Assembly (NCBI GenBank): GCA_949292445.1
Contig: CASEZU010000014.1
Span: 1-8,691, forward strand
DNA: 8,691 bases
Origin: an uncultured Spirochaetales bacterium
GTDB taxonomy: Bacteria; Spirochaetota; Spirochaetia; Sphaerochaetales; Sphaerochaetaceae
Reading direction: 5' to 3'
Below are positions 1 to 6,753 of the stretch, one piece after another. Made by a program: the position numbers and the translations under genes. Within the stretch, counting starts at the first letter, position 1. Every line of letters starts with the position of its first letter. Below the pieces are notes generated by a model that worked only from the letters and a program-made list of their open reading frames with translations, was not told the DNA's origin and did no database searches.

Positions 1-354
1 TCCGTTTATGGCGGCTGTTCCCGTGATCACAGATTCCTTTTCTCCGCTCTGGGCCCTTGCTTTCTCCAGCTTCTTGGCGTAGCCGGGGAAGGCTAGGGGA
101 TCGTCTGTCTCGATTTCTCCGAAGAGCTCCTTGAAAGAACCTTCGTCCGTGAGCATTCCGATCCTCTTCCTGGCCTCGATGCGGAAATGATGGCCGCAGG
201 AACATACCCAGTCCTGGCTCTCGAGCGTGCTCTCGACCAGAGTCCTGTGGCAGTTCGGGCAGGTGTATTCGGTCTCTCCTGCAGGAGGTTCCGCGCTTCT
301 GCCCTGTTTTTCAAGCTCGTTCTGCGGCTTATGCAGGAATTTCAGGATTCCCAT
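1..354 (-). CDS. accD: Acetyl-CoA carboxylase carboxyltransferase subunit beta, N-terminal part (cut by window edge)
   Basis: Only the first 118 codons are in the window; the gene continues past the left edge. AccD with AccA forms the carboxyltransferase that moves CO2 from biotin on AccB to acetyl-CoA, giving malonyl-CoA. The visible part is the N-terminal zinc ribbon (Cys32, Cys35, Cys51, Cys53) followed by the start of the crotonase-like domain, with family-typical stretches such as DEGSFKELF (residues 71-79) and DPLAFPGY (85-92), then VITGTAAING. The start is ATG at 354, which overlaps the accC stop as TGATG; an AAGGAAAG stretch lies close upstream. It is the last visible gene of the fatty acid operon. 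Oddity: the second cysteine pair is C-S-C, one residue shorter than the usual C-x2-C. Whether the protein is a separate AccD or an AccD-AccA fusion cannot be seen. Confidence 0.93.
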   Translation of the reverse strand, partial: MGILKFLHKPQNELEKQGRSAEPPAGETEYTCPNCHRTLVESTLESQDWVCSCGHHFRIEARKRIGMLTDEGSFKELFGEIETDDPLAFPGYAKKLEKARAQSGEKESVITGTAAING

Positions 355-1661
355 CACTTTCCTTCCATGAATCCGGTGTCATACCGGCCTGATTCGAATC
401 GCGGATCGCTTATTATTCCCAGCTCTTCCTCGATGTTCGTCTTTATTCCGTCTATCAGCAGCTCGCAGAGGTAGGCTTTCATCTTCCTGATGGCTTCCTC
501 CCTTGATCCGGTGAAGACAATGAGCTTGCCGACAAGCGAATCGTAGTATGGCGGCACAATCGTCCCCGGCTCGAGATAAGTGTCGAACCTCACGAACGGC
601 CCTCCCGGAATGTGAATGGCTCTTATCATGCCGGGGGTAAGTGCGTTGATCCTGCACTCGATCGCGGACCCCGAGAGCCTGATGTCGTTCCTGGTGAACG
701 GTATTTCCACACCTGCGGCTATTCTTATCTGCCATTTAACGAGGTCCACGCCAGTGAGTATCTCCGTCACTCCGTGCTCCACCTGCAGGCGGACGTTCAT
801 CTCCATGAACCAGAAATTGCCATCCCTGTCCATCAGGAACTCAAGCGTGCCGGCTCCCGTATAGCCGATTTTCCTTATCGCGCTCTCGACATTGTCCATC
901 AGGCGGTCCCTCATTTCCTTGGAGACTGCCGGCGAAGGGGATTCCTCTACCAGCTTCTGATGGTGGCGCTGGATCGAGCAGTCGCGTTCGCCGAGCGCAA
1001 CAGCATTGCCGTGCTCATCTGCCAGCACCTGCACCTCTATATGGCGCGCCGGCGTGATGCATTTCTCGAGATATACTCCGCCGTCGCCGAATGCCGCGAG
1101 GCTCTCCGCGACAGCCAGCGGGTAGGCTTCCTTGAGCTCTTCAGGGGAGTAGGCGGGTCTGATGCCGCGGCCGCCTCCGCCTGATCTTGCCTTGAGCATC
1201 ACTGGGTAGCCGAAACCTGCCGCAGCGCTGAGCGCTTCCTCAACCGAGCTGAGGGCATCGGTGCCGGGAATCACGCTGAGTCCCGCCTCGCTGGCGATCT
1301 TCTTTATTCTGGATTTGTCGCTGAGGCGGTCCATCTCCTCCGCGGAAGGGCCTATGAATGCGATTCCGTTCTTCCTGCAGAGCGCAGCGAAATCTGCGTT
1401 CTCGGAGAGAAACCCGTATCCCGGGTGAATGGCAGAAGCCTTTGTGGCCAGCGCTGCGCTGACGATTCTCTCCATATTGAGGTAGCTCTCAGCAGCGGGT
1501 GCAGGGCCTATGCAGATGCTTTCATCGGCCAGAGCCGTGTGGAGGGCATCCCTGTCAGCTTCTGAGAAGACCGCGACAGTCCTGATGCCCATCTCCTTGC
1601 AGGCCCTTATGATTCTTACGGCTATCTCTCCGCGGTTCGCGATCAGGATTTTGGAGAACAT
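354..1661 (-). CDS. accC: Acetyl-CoA carboxylase, biotin carboxylase subunit
   Basis: This ATP-grasp enzyme carboxylates the biotin on AccB with ATP and bicarbonate, the first half of malonyl-CoA synthesis. The protein is 435 residues. The N-terminus MFSKILIANRGEIAVRII is classic for the family. Lys116 (DKSRIK), Lys157 before the glycine-rich loop (SGGGGRGI, 160-167), His207, His234 and Lys236 (QRHHQK), Glu274, Glu287/Asn289/Arg291 (EMNVR) and Arg337 (ECRINA) match the known catalytic and nucleotide-binding positions. The open frame extends 17 codons upstream to 1712, but ATG 1661 is chosen because the homologous N-terminus begins there and AAGGAG lies 8 bases before it. The start overlaps the end of fabZ by 19 bases. 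Oddity: after ECRINA the usual EDPxxNFxPSPG-type stretch is missing, leaving about seven residues fewer before PGG, with the frame intact. This may be real lineage variation. Confidence 0.96.
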   Translation of the reverse strand: MFSKILIANRGEIAVRIIRACKEMGIRTVAVFSEADRDALHTALADESICIGPAPAAESYLNMERIVSAALATKASAIHPGYGFLSENADFAALCRKNGIAFIGPSAEEMDRLSDKSRIKKIASEAGLSVIPGTDALSSVEEALSAAAGFGYPVMLKARSGGGGRGIRPAYSPEELKEAYPLAVAESLAAFGDGGVYLEKCITPARHIEVQVLADEHGNAVALGERDCSIQRHHQKLVEESPSPAVSKEMRDRLMDNVESAIRKIGYTGAGTLEFLMDRDGNFWFMEMNVRLQVEHGVTEILTGVDLVKWQIRIAAGVEIPFTRNDIRLSGSAIECRINALTPGMIRAIHIPGGPFVRFDTYLEPGTIVPPYYDSLVGKLIVFTGSREEAIRKMKAYLCELLIDGIKTNIEEELGIISDPRFESGRYDTGFMEGK

Positions 1662-2086
1662 ACCACATTCTCCTTGTCCGTGATGCAGAACGAGAACGAT
1701 GCCGAGATGCACTGCTTGCCGTCAACAAAACCTTCTCCTTCCCCGAAGTAGAACGGTCCCATTGAACGGGTGATCCTGCATTTCGTCTCGAATGTGTCAC
1801 CAGGCCTTACCGGAGCCTTGAAGCGTACCTTGTCCAGTCCGGCATATACCGGCAGCTTGTCACTTCCGATAGTCCCGTCAAGCAGTATGCATGCGGACTG
1901 CGCGAGAATCTCGCAGAGGATGACTCCCGGGACAATGGGGGCTGACGGGAAGTGCCCGTCGAGGAAGAACTCGGTTCCTTTGACAGTATACTTTCCATGT
2001 GCCTCATCCCCGACTTTCTCCACCTCATCAAGAAGCAGCATGCTGTTCCTGTGGGGAAGTATGTTCATGATTCCTTCTCTGTTCAT
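1643..2086 (-). CDS. fabZ: 3-hydroxyacyl-[acyl-carrier-protein] dehydratase FabZ
   Basis: FabZ removes water from 3-hydroxyacyl-ACP to give trans-2-enoyl-ACP, the third step of each elongation cycle in the cytosol. The 147-residue protein has the hot-dog fold signature: LPHRNSMLLLDEV near the N-terminus, then DGHFPSAPIVPGVILCEILAQ with catalytic His45 and Glu59. Their spacing of 14 equals that in E. coli FabZ, and glutamate rather than aspartate separates it from FabA. Two adjacent ATG codons, at 2089 and 2086, are possible. I prefer 2086: GGGAGG then sits five bases away rather than two, and the junction with accB becomes TGATG, as at two other junctions of the operon. The 3' end overlaps accC. 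No FabA or FabM is visible, so how unsaturated fatty acids arise, if they do, is not shown here. Confidence 0.94.
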   Translation of the reverse strand: MNREGIMNILPHRNSMLLLDEVEKVGDEAHGKYTVKGTEFFLDGHFPSAPIVPGVILCEILAQSACILLDGTIGSDKLPVYAGLDKVRFKAPVRPGDTFETKCRITRSMGPFYFGEGEGFVDGKQCISASFSFCITDKENVVCSPKS

Positions 2087-2514
2087 CATGCCCTCCCGAT
2101 CCTGAAGAGCGGTGCACCGTACTCCACGATCCTGCCATTGGCAGCATAGATCTCAAGCACTGTGCCGCTCTCCTCAGCGGATATCTCATTCATCAGCTTC
2201 ATCGCCTCTATGAGGCAGAGCGTGTCGCCCTTCCTCACTTTGCTGCCGACCTTAACAAAAGGCTCGGCGTTCTCAGCCGGAGCTGCATAGAAGACTCCGA
2301 CCATCGGCGATGTGATGACTGTGCCGTCCTCTGCCTTTGCCTCAGCCGCGGCTGTTTCCTTTCCTTCCGGTATGACATATGTCTCAGGGGCAGAGGCTGC
2401 GGCCTTGCCGCCGCGCTCAAGACGCAGCTCATAGCCGTCCTCCCTGACCTCAAGCCCGGTGAGATCGAGCTCCTTCATAAGCCCTGCGTATTTCCTGATA
2501 GCTTCTTCTCTCAT
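2086..2514 (-). CDS. accB: Biotin carboxyl carrier protein of acetyl-CoA carboxylase
   Basis: AccB carries the biotin that shuttles CO2 from AccC to the AccD/AccA carboxyltransferase. The 142-residue protein has the usual three parts: a short helical N-terminal region (about 1-34), a linker rich in Ala and Glu with some Pro (about 36-65), and a C-terminal biotinyl domain (about 66-142). The biotinylation motif EAMKLMNEI gives Lys106 as the modified residue, which a biotin ligase (not in the window) would attach. PMVGVFY and the C-terminal LFRIG are typical of the domain. ATG 2514 overlaps the fabF stop as TGATG, and AGGAGG inside the last fabF codons is the ribosome binding site. It lies between fabF and fabZ, as in the classical Bacillota operon. 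Confidence 0.96.
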   Translation of the reverse strand: MREEAIRKYAGLMKELDLTGLEVREDGYELRLERGGKAAASAPETYVIPEGKETAAAEAKAEDGTVITSPMVGVFYAAPAENAEPFVKVGSKVRKGDTLCLIEAMKLMNEISAEESGTVLEIYAANGRIVEYGAPLFRIGRA

Positions 2515-3752
2515 CAGACCCTCCTGAATGCAAGGCAGGCATTGTGGCCGCCGAATCCGAGCGAGTTGGAGAGCGCGATGTCGATCTTCTTCTCCCTTGC
2601 AGTGTTGGGCACATAGTCGAGATCACACTCCGGATCTGGTTCGAGGAGATTGATCGTCGGAGGGATGATTCCTGTCTCGATTGCCTTGAGGCATGCGATG
2701 GCCTCGATCGCGCCTGCTGCTCCCAGCATGTGGCCCGTCATTGACTTCGTGGAGCTTATGACAGCCTTTCTGGCATCCTCCTCTCCGAGTGCGGCCTTGA
2801 TGGCGATTGTCTCCCCCTTGTCGTTGAGTGGGGTGCCTGTTCCGTGAGCGTTGATGTAAACGCTCTCTCCGGCCTTGTAGCCGCCTTCCTTCATCGCTTC
2901 GAGCATGGCCCTTCTGCCGCCGTCGGCATCGGGGCGCGGAGCTGTGATGTGGTATGCATCGCATGTCGAGCCGTAGCCCACGATCTCTCCGTAGATCTTC
3001 GCTCCTCTCTTCACTGCGTGCTCATACTCCTCGATGACAAGGGCCGCTGCACCTTCGCCGATGACGAATCCTGCCCTGCGCCTGTCGAATGGAAGCGAGG
3101 CAGCATTGGGGTCCGTGGCTGTGGAAAGCGCCTGCATGTTGACGAAGCCGGCGACGCCGGGCTCGGAGATAGCAGCCTCTGAGCCGCCTGTGATCACGGC
3201 ATCAGCATAACCGTGGCGTACCATGCGGAGAGCTTCTCCAATTGCATTCGAGCCTGAAGCGCAGGCTGTGACTGCGGGAAGCGCCGCATTCTGGCAGTTG
3301 AAGCGGATCGCGATCATTCCGGCGGCCATGTTGGCGATCATCATGGGGACGAAGAATGGAGAGACCCTTCCCGGCCCTCTCTGCAGCAGCTTGTTGTGCT
3401 CCGCCGTGAATGTCTGTATGCCGCCGATACCGCTGCCGAAATAGACTCCGATCCTCTCCGGAGGAAGCGTCCCGATGATTCCGCTCTCCTCAACAGCCTG
3501 CACCGCAGAAGCGATAGCGAACTGAGCGAACCTGTCGGAGCGCAGTGTGTCCGATTTCTCCATCCAGTCGCGTGCATTGAAGTCCTTGACCTCCGCATCG
3601 AGCTTTGCCTTGTAATCCGTTGTATCGAAGTAGGTGATCGGGCCGATTCCGCAGCGTCCGTTTATCATGCTGTCCCATGCGGCCTCAACGCTGTTTCCGA
3701 TTGGTGTTATTGCGCCGAGTCCTGTGACTACGACTCTTCTGTATTCGCTCAT
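2514..3752 (-). CDS. fabF: Beta-ketoacyl-[acyl-carrier-protein] synthase II
   Basis: FabF condenses malonyl-ACP with the growing acyl-ACP, releasing CO2. The 412-residue length is normal for the family. The protein starts RRVVVTGLGAITPIGN and contains the nucleophile Cys164 in TACASGSNA, His303 in NAHGTGTPLND, Lys336 and His341 in STKSMTGHMLGAAG, and the C-terminal NSLGFGGHNACLAF, so all active-site residues are in place. The sequence resembles FabF more than FabB. It is separated from fabG by 18 bases, the widest gap in the operon, which hold CAGGAGT as ribosome binding site. Because no FabH is visible, initiation must come from a FabH encoded elsewhere unless this enzyme takes part; the sequence does not decide that. 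Confidence 0.97.
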   Translation of the reverse strand: MSEYRRVVVTGLGAITPIGNSVEAAWDSMINGRCGIGPITYFDTTDYKAKLDAEVKDFNARDWMEKSDTLRSDRFAQFAIASAVQAVEESGIIGTLPPERIGVYFGSGIGGIQTFTAEHNKLLQRGPGRVSPFFVPMMIANMAAGMIAIRFNCQNAALPAVTACASGSNAIGEALRMVRHGYADAVITGGSEAAISEPGVAGFVNMQALSTATDPNAASLPFDRRRAGFVIGEGAAALVIEEYEHAVKRGAKIYGEIVGYGSTCDAYHITAPRPDADGGRRAMLEAMKEGGYKAGESVYINAHGTGTPLNDKGETIAIKAALGEEDARKAVISSTKSMTGHMLGAAGAIEAIACLKAIETGIIPPTINLLEPDPECDLDYVPNTAREKKIDIALSNSLGFGGHNACLAFRRV

Positions 3753-3770
3753 ATCTTTATTACTCCTGTC

Positions 3771-4505
3771 TCACATTGCTATTCCGCCGTCGACCCTGAG
3801 CACCTCGCCTGTGATGTAAGGGGAGGAGAGGAGGAAAACGACCGCGGAAGCCACATCAGATACATCTCCCATCCTTCCGAGAGGAATGGTCCTGAGAAGC
3901 TCTGAGTTGTCCTCTGTGATGTTCTTTGTCATATCCGTGCGGATGAAGCCTGGGGCCACTGCGTTGCATGTGATTCCCTTGGGGGCGAGCTCGCGTGCCG
4001 TGGACTTTGTAAGTCCCACGATTCCCGCCTTGGAAGCGGAGTAGTTGGCCTGGCCGGCATTTCCCATCAGGCCGGATACGGAGCTGATGTTGACGATCCT
4101 TCCGCCTTTGTTCCTGATGAAGAGCCCCGCTGTATGGCGGATCATGTTGAAAGCGCCCTTGAGGTTGACGTTGAGGACATTGTCCCAGTCCTCTTCCTTC
4201 ATGAACGCGATCAGTCCGTCGCGTGTGATTCCCGCATTGTTCACGAGGGCCTCGATGCTGCTGCCGAAATCCTTCCTGATCTCAGCCACAGCTGCCTTCG
4301 TATCCTCGAATGAGGCCACATTGCATACATATGCCTTTGCCTTAACGCCCTTGGCCTCGCAGTCCCTTACAGTTTCTGCCGCCTCGTTCTCGTCTCCGAC
4401 GTAAACTATTGCTATATCATATCCGAGGGCGGCGAGGCGGAGTGCTACCTCCCTGCCGATGCCCCTCGATCCTCCTGTGACTATTGCTGTCTTACCCTCA
4501 GCCAT
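3771..4505 (-). CDS. fabG: 3-oxoacyl-[acyl-carrier-protein] reductase
   Basis: FabG is the NADPH-dependent short-chain dehydrogenase that reduces 3-oxoacyl-ACP to 3-hydroxyacyl-ACP. The protein is 244 residues, as usual. The cofactor loop TGGSRGIG is at 10-17, NNAG at 89-92, Asn114 in NVNLKG, and the catalytic triad is Ser142, Tyr155 and Lys159 (SSVSGLMGNAGQANYSASK). The C-terminal ITGEVLRVDGGIAM is typical. The open frame runs upstream to 4568, but the 21 extra residues lie inside fabD in another frame and resemble no FabG; ATG 4505 gives the standard N-terminus and has GGAGG 7 bases before it. The start overlaps the end of fabD by 8 bases. Confidence 0.97.
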   Translation of the reverse strand: MAEGKTAIVTGGSRGIGREVALRLAALGYDIAIVYVGDENEAAETVRDCEAKGVKAKAYVCNVASFEDTKAAVAEIRKDFGSSIEALVNNAGITRDGLIAFMKEEDWDNVLNVNLKGAFNMIRHTAGLFIRNKGGRIVNISSVSGLMGNAGQANYSASKAGIVGLTKSTARELAPKGITCNAVAPGFIRTDMTKNITEDNSELLRTIPLGRMGDVSDVASAVVFLLSSPYITGEVLRVDGGIAM

Positions 4506-5415
4506 TGCAGACCTCCGAAACGATCTTCGCGATGCTGGCAGCATCGGAGATGTTGTATGTCCTGACATTCCTGTCTATTCTTCTGATCAATCCCGTAAGC
4601 GTTGATCCCGGTCCCACTTCAATGAATGTGCCGATTCCTGATGCGATCATGTTCTCAACGATCGTCACCCATCTGACAGGAGACTCGATCTGCTTCGAGA
4701 GCAGGGGCCTTGGATCACCCTCATATTCCTTCCCGGTCACATTGGAATAAATCGCCATTGCAGGCTTTCCGAAACTGTAACCTTCCAGCTCGGATGCGAA
4801 TGCCTCCGCAGCCTCATGCATGAAGGGTGAGTGGAAACCGCCTGCGACATTGAGCCGCATCGTCCTTCCGCCTTCCTCCTTCACTTTCGCCTCGAAATCC
4901 CCGATTGACCCGGCCGCCGCTGATACGACAACCTGTCCTGGGGAGTTGTAGTTCACCGGATAGACCTGTGGAAAGAGCGAGGCAAGCTCCTCCACTTTCT
5001 CGTCAGAGAGCTTGAGGACTGCATCCATCACTGCCGGATGCCTTTCAGCTTCCTTCTGCATCAGCTCAGCCCTCCTGGTGACGATCCTGAAACCGTCAGC
5101 AGCGCTGACAATGCCCGATGCTGCAAGCGCCGCTATCTCGCCGAGGGAGAATCCCGCGACGGCATCGGCCTTTATTCCGGCTTCATTGAGCGCAGCAGCA
5201 GCTGCCATCTCCGTGAGATACATGCAGGGCTGCGTGTTCTCAGTCCTCCTGAGATCCTCCTCGCTGCCCTCAAAGCACATCGCGAGCGTTCCCGGCCTGA
5301 TGGCATCAAGCTCATCGGAGAGAGCGGCCGCCGCTTTCGAGGATTCGTAGAGTGCCTTGCCCATGCCTGGTGTCTGTGCCCCCTGGCCTGAGAAAACGAA
5401 TGCTACTTTACCCAT
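4498..5415 (-). CDS. fabD: Malonyl-CoA:acyl carrier protein transacylase
   Basis: FabD transfers the malonyl group from CoA to the phosphopantetheine arm of AcpP. The 305-residue protein begins VAFVFSGQGAQTPGMG and has the nucleophile Ser90 in GFSLGE, Arg115, and catalytic His195 in GGFHSPFM, then SPVRW and EVGPGSTLTGLIRR near the end, all in the family order. The residue before the nucleophile is Phe89, where E. coli FabD has His (GHSLGE) and, from memory, streptococcal and lactobacillal enzymes have Leu, so this position tolerates change. ATG 5415 has AGGAG about 8 bases upstream and lies within the last codons of fabK (13-base overlap). The alternative upstream ATG in the same area is not in this frame. 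Confidence 0.96.
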   Translation of the reverse strand: MGKVAFVFSGQGAQTPGMGKALYESSKAAAALSDELDAIRPGTLAMCFEGSEEDLRRTENTQPCMYLTEMAAAAALNEAGIKADAVAGFSLGEIAALAASGIVSAADGFRIVTRRAELMQKEAERHPAVMDAVLKLSDEKVEELASLFPQVYPVNYNSPGQVVVSAAAGSIGDFEAKVKEEGGRTMRLNVAGGFHSPFMHEAAEAFASELEGYSFGKPAMAIYSNVTGKEYEGDPRPLLSKQIESPVRWVTIVENMIASGIGTFIEVGPGSTLTGLIRRIDRNVRTYNISDAASIAKIVSEVCNG

Positions 5416-6347
5416 TTCATCGCTCCTCTCAGTACAGGCTCCGCCCCTTCGATGACTTCCCTGACGATCTCAGCAGCAGGCTGCACCTTGTTCACCATTG
5501 CCGCAATCTGTCCTGCCAGGAAGCAGCCATTCTGCAGGTCACCATCCTTAACGGCCTTTCTGAGGGCTCCGACACCGAGTGCCTCGAGCTCATCATCAGC
5601 CATTCCTCCGAACTCGGCCTTCGCATATTCGCGTGCGAAATTCGTCCTGAGGGAGCGGACCGGATGTCCGAGCTTCTTGCCTGTGACCATCGTGCAGAGG
5701 TCTCCGGCCTTGATGATCTTCTCCTTGTAGACGGAGCTGATGGAGCATTCCTCAGCGCTGAGGAACCTCGTTCCCATCTGCACTCCGACAGCACCGAGCA
5801 TGAAAGCTGCTGCGACGCCGCGTCCGTCCGCGATTCCTCCGGCTGCGATGACTGGAAGATCTGTCGCATCCACTACAAGCGGAACAAGAACCATTGTCGT
5901 GAGCTCTCCGACATGCCCCCCGCTCTCTCCGCCTTCAGCGATGAGCGCAGATGCTCCGAGGCGTGTCATCAGCTTTGCCATAGCCACGGAAGCCACAACA
6001 GGTATCACCTTGATGCCGGCCTCCTTCCACGTCTCCATGTACTTCGAGGGGTTTCCGGCTCCTGTCGTCACGACAGCCACCTTCTCCTCAGCCGCAACGG
6101 CTGCAACCTCGTCGGCATAAGGGCTCATCAGCATGATGTTCACGCCGAACGGCTTGTCCGTGAGGGACCTGGCTGTTCTTATCTCGTTCCTGACATAATC
6201 TGCGGGGGCGTTGCCTGCCGCAATAATGCCAAGGCCGCCTCCATTGGAGACGGCTGCTGCGAGACGACCATCAGCTATCCAGGCCATGCCTCCCTGGAAC
6301 ACCGGGTACTTGATACCCAGCATCGAGCATATCGGGGTCTCAATCAT
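5403..6347 (-). CDS. fabK: Enoyl-[acyl-carrier-protein] reductase II, FMN-dependent
   Basis: FabK reduces enoyl-ACP to acyl-ACP, the last step of the elongation cycle, using FMN and NAD(P)H. It is unrelated to FabI and belongs to the nitronate monooxygenase-like TIM barrels. The 314-residue protein starts with LGIKYPVFQGGMAWIAD and has VSNGGGLGIIAAG (33-45), KPFGVNIML, the EGGESGGHVG stretch with His145 (matching the active-site His of Streptococcus pneumoniae FabK), VIAAGGIADGRGVAAAFMLGA and GTRF, which form the flavin phosphate site. The C-terminal GALRKAVKDGDLQNGCFLAGQIA is also FabK-like and helps separate it from plain nitronate monooxygenases. ATG 6347 lies three bases after the acpP stop, with GGAG inside the end of acpP. 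Known FabK enzymes are insensitive to triclosan. Confidence 0.95.
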   Translation of the reverse strand: MIETPICSMLGIKYPVFQGGMAWIADGRLAAAVSNGGGLGIIAAGNAPADYVRNEIRTARSLTDKPFGVNIMLMSPYADEVAAVAAEEKVAVVTTGAGNPSKYMETWKEAGIKVIPVVASVAMAKLMTRLGASALIAEGGESGGHVGELTTMVLVPLVVDATDLPVIAAGGIADGRGVAAAFMLGAVGVQMGTRFLSAEECSISSVYKEKIIKAGDLCTMVTGKKLGHPVRSLRTNFAREYAKAEFGGMADDELEALGVGALRKAVKDGDLQNGCFLAGQIAAMVNKVQPAAEIVREVIEGAEPVLRGAMKWVK

Positions 6348-6350
6348 CGA

Positions 6351-6584
6351 TCAGTTCTCCTTGCTCTGGATGAAGGAAACGAGATCACCGACAGTCTCGA
6401 TCTTCTTGTCAAGCTCAATCGAGATTCCCAGCTTGTCCTCGAGCTCCATGAGAAGCTCGACTGTATCGAGTGAGTCGATTCCGAGATCGCGGAATGTGCT
6501 CTCCATCTTGACGTCGTCTGCGTTGCAGTCTGTTCTCTCTGCAACTGTCTCTGCAATTGCCTTGAAGATTTCCTGTTCTGTCAT
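6351..6584 (-). CDS. acpP: Acyl carrier protein
   Basis: AcpP carries acyl intermediates between the enzymes of the cycle on a 4'-phosphopantetheine arm. The protein is 77 residues, acidic, and has the motif LGIDSLDTVELLMELED, in which Ser38 is the attachment site. The DSL motif begins helix II, the usual docking face for FabD, FabF and the other partners. ATG 6584 is preceded by AAAGGAGT (6591-6598) at good spacing. This is the first gene of the operon: the next gene upstream ends at 6907, so transcription of the whole fab-acc set should begin in the intergenic region between them. Overlapping frames on both strands encode nothing acyl-carrier-like. Confidence 0.97.
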   Translation of the reverse strand: MTEQEIFKAIAETVAERTDCNADDVKMESTFRDLGIDSLDTVELLMELEDKLGISIELDKKIETVGDLVSFIQSKEN

Positions 6585-6620
6585 AATAGAACTCCTTTAG
6601 CTGAATGCTGTTAATACGAT

Positions 6621-6645
6621 TTGACAAAATCCGGGTTTTTGTCAA
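6621..6645 (-). promoter_or_regulatory. Candidate operator with TTGACA element upstream of acpP
   Basis: A perfect inverted repeat of TTGACAAAA (6621-6629) and TTTTGTCAA (6637-6645) is separated by seven bases, centred 49 bases before the acpP start codon. On the minus strand the upstream arm begins with TTGACA (6645-6640), an exact match to the -35 consensus of the vegetative sigma factor, but the hexamer 17 bases further is AAATCG, a poor -10 box. Neither strand has a run of T after the stem, so it does not look like an intrinsic terminator. A dimeric repressor site overlapping the operon promoter is my inference. It does not match the FapR or FabT sites as I remember them, so no regulator is named. 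Confidence 0.5.
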
Positions 6646-6655
6646 GAAAAAATAT

Positions 6656-6671
6656 GTGGAGTTTCATCCAC
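6656..6671. repeat. Short inverted repeat upstream of acpP
   Basis: GTGGA (6656-6660) and TCCAC (6667-6671) are perfect five-base arms around a six-base spacer. Allowing one mismatch, the arms extend to seven bases (6654-6673). It lies next to the TTGACAAAA repeat and could be part of the same control region or a small hairpin in a leader transcript. Arms this short can arise by chance. Confidence 0.3.
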
Positions 6672-6709
6672 GTGCGTGCGGAATAGATATAAATAGTCAG
6701 CCTGCCCAG

Positions 6710-6749
6710 ATGGCATAGCTATAATGGACTATGCCATGGTTATGGCATA
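6710..6749. repeat. Three alternating copies of an 8-base arm forming two overlapping inverted repeats
   Basis: ATGGCATA occurs forward at 6710-6717, reversed as TATGCCAT at 6730-6737, and forward again at 6742-6749. The first two form a perfect nine-base inverted repeat with a ten-base spacer (6710-6718 with 6729-6737). The second and third form a perfect eight-base inverted repeat with a four-base spacer. The middle copy can pair with only one neighbour at a time. The two forward copies are 32 bases apart, about three helical turns. It lies about 125 to 165 bases upstream of acpP. It may be an operator cluster for a dimeric regulator; no regulator gene is in the window. Confidence 0.5.
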
Positions 6750-6753
6750 AATC

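Noticed and set aside
612..1184. 190-codon open frame on the plus strand
   Set aside because: It is antisense to accC, whose catalytic residues are conserved on the other strand; the plus-strand protein shows no family pattern.
1662..1712. N-terminal extension of AccC by 17 residues
   Set aside because: The extension lies inside fabZ, resembles no biotin carboxylase N-terminus, and the ATG at 1661 has a good AAGGAG site.
3396..3905. 169-codon open frame on the plus strand
   Set aside because: It is antisense to fabF and fabG, has no recognisable motif and no convincing ribosome binding site.
4506..4568. N-terminal extension of FabG by 21 residues
   Set aside because: It overlaps the FabD C-terminus in another frame; the standard FabG N-terminus begins at 4505 with GGAGG upstream.
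5352..6473. 373-codon open frame on the plus strand
   Set aside because: It lies wholly opposite fabK, the end of acpP and the start of fabD. Its protein is rich in Cys, His, Arg and Ser with no domain pattern, as expected for an antisense shadow of moderately G+C-rich genes.
6621..6645. Intrinsic terminator reading of the TTGACAAAA inverted repeat
   Set aside because: The stem is A/T-rich and neither strand has a T run directly after it, so an operator reading is more likely.
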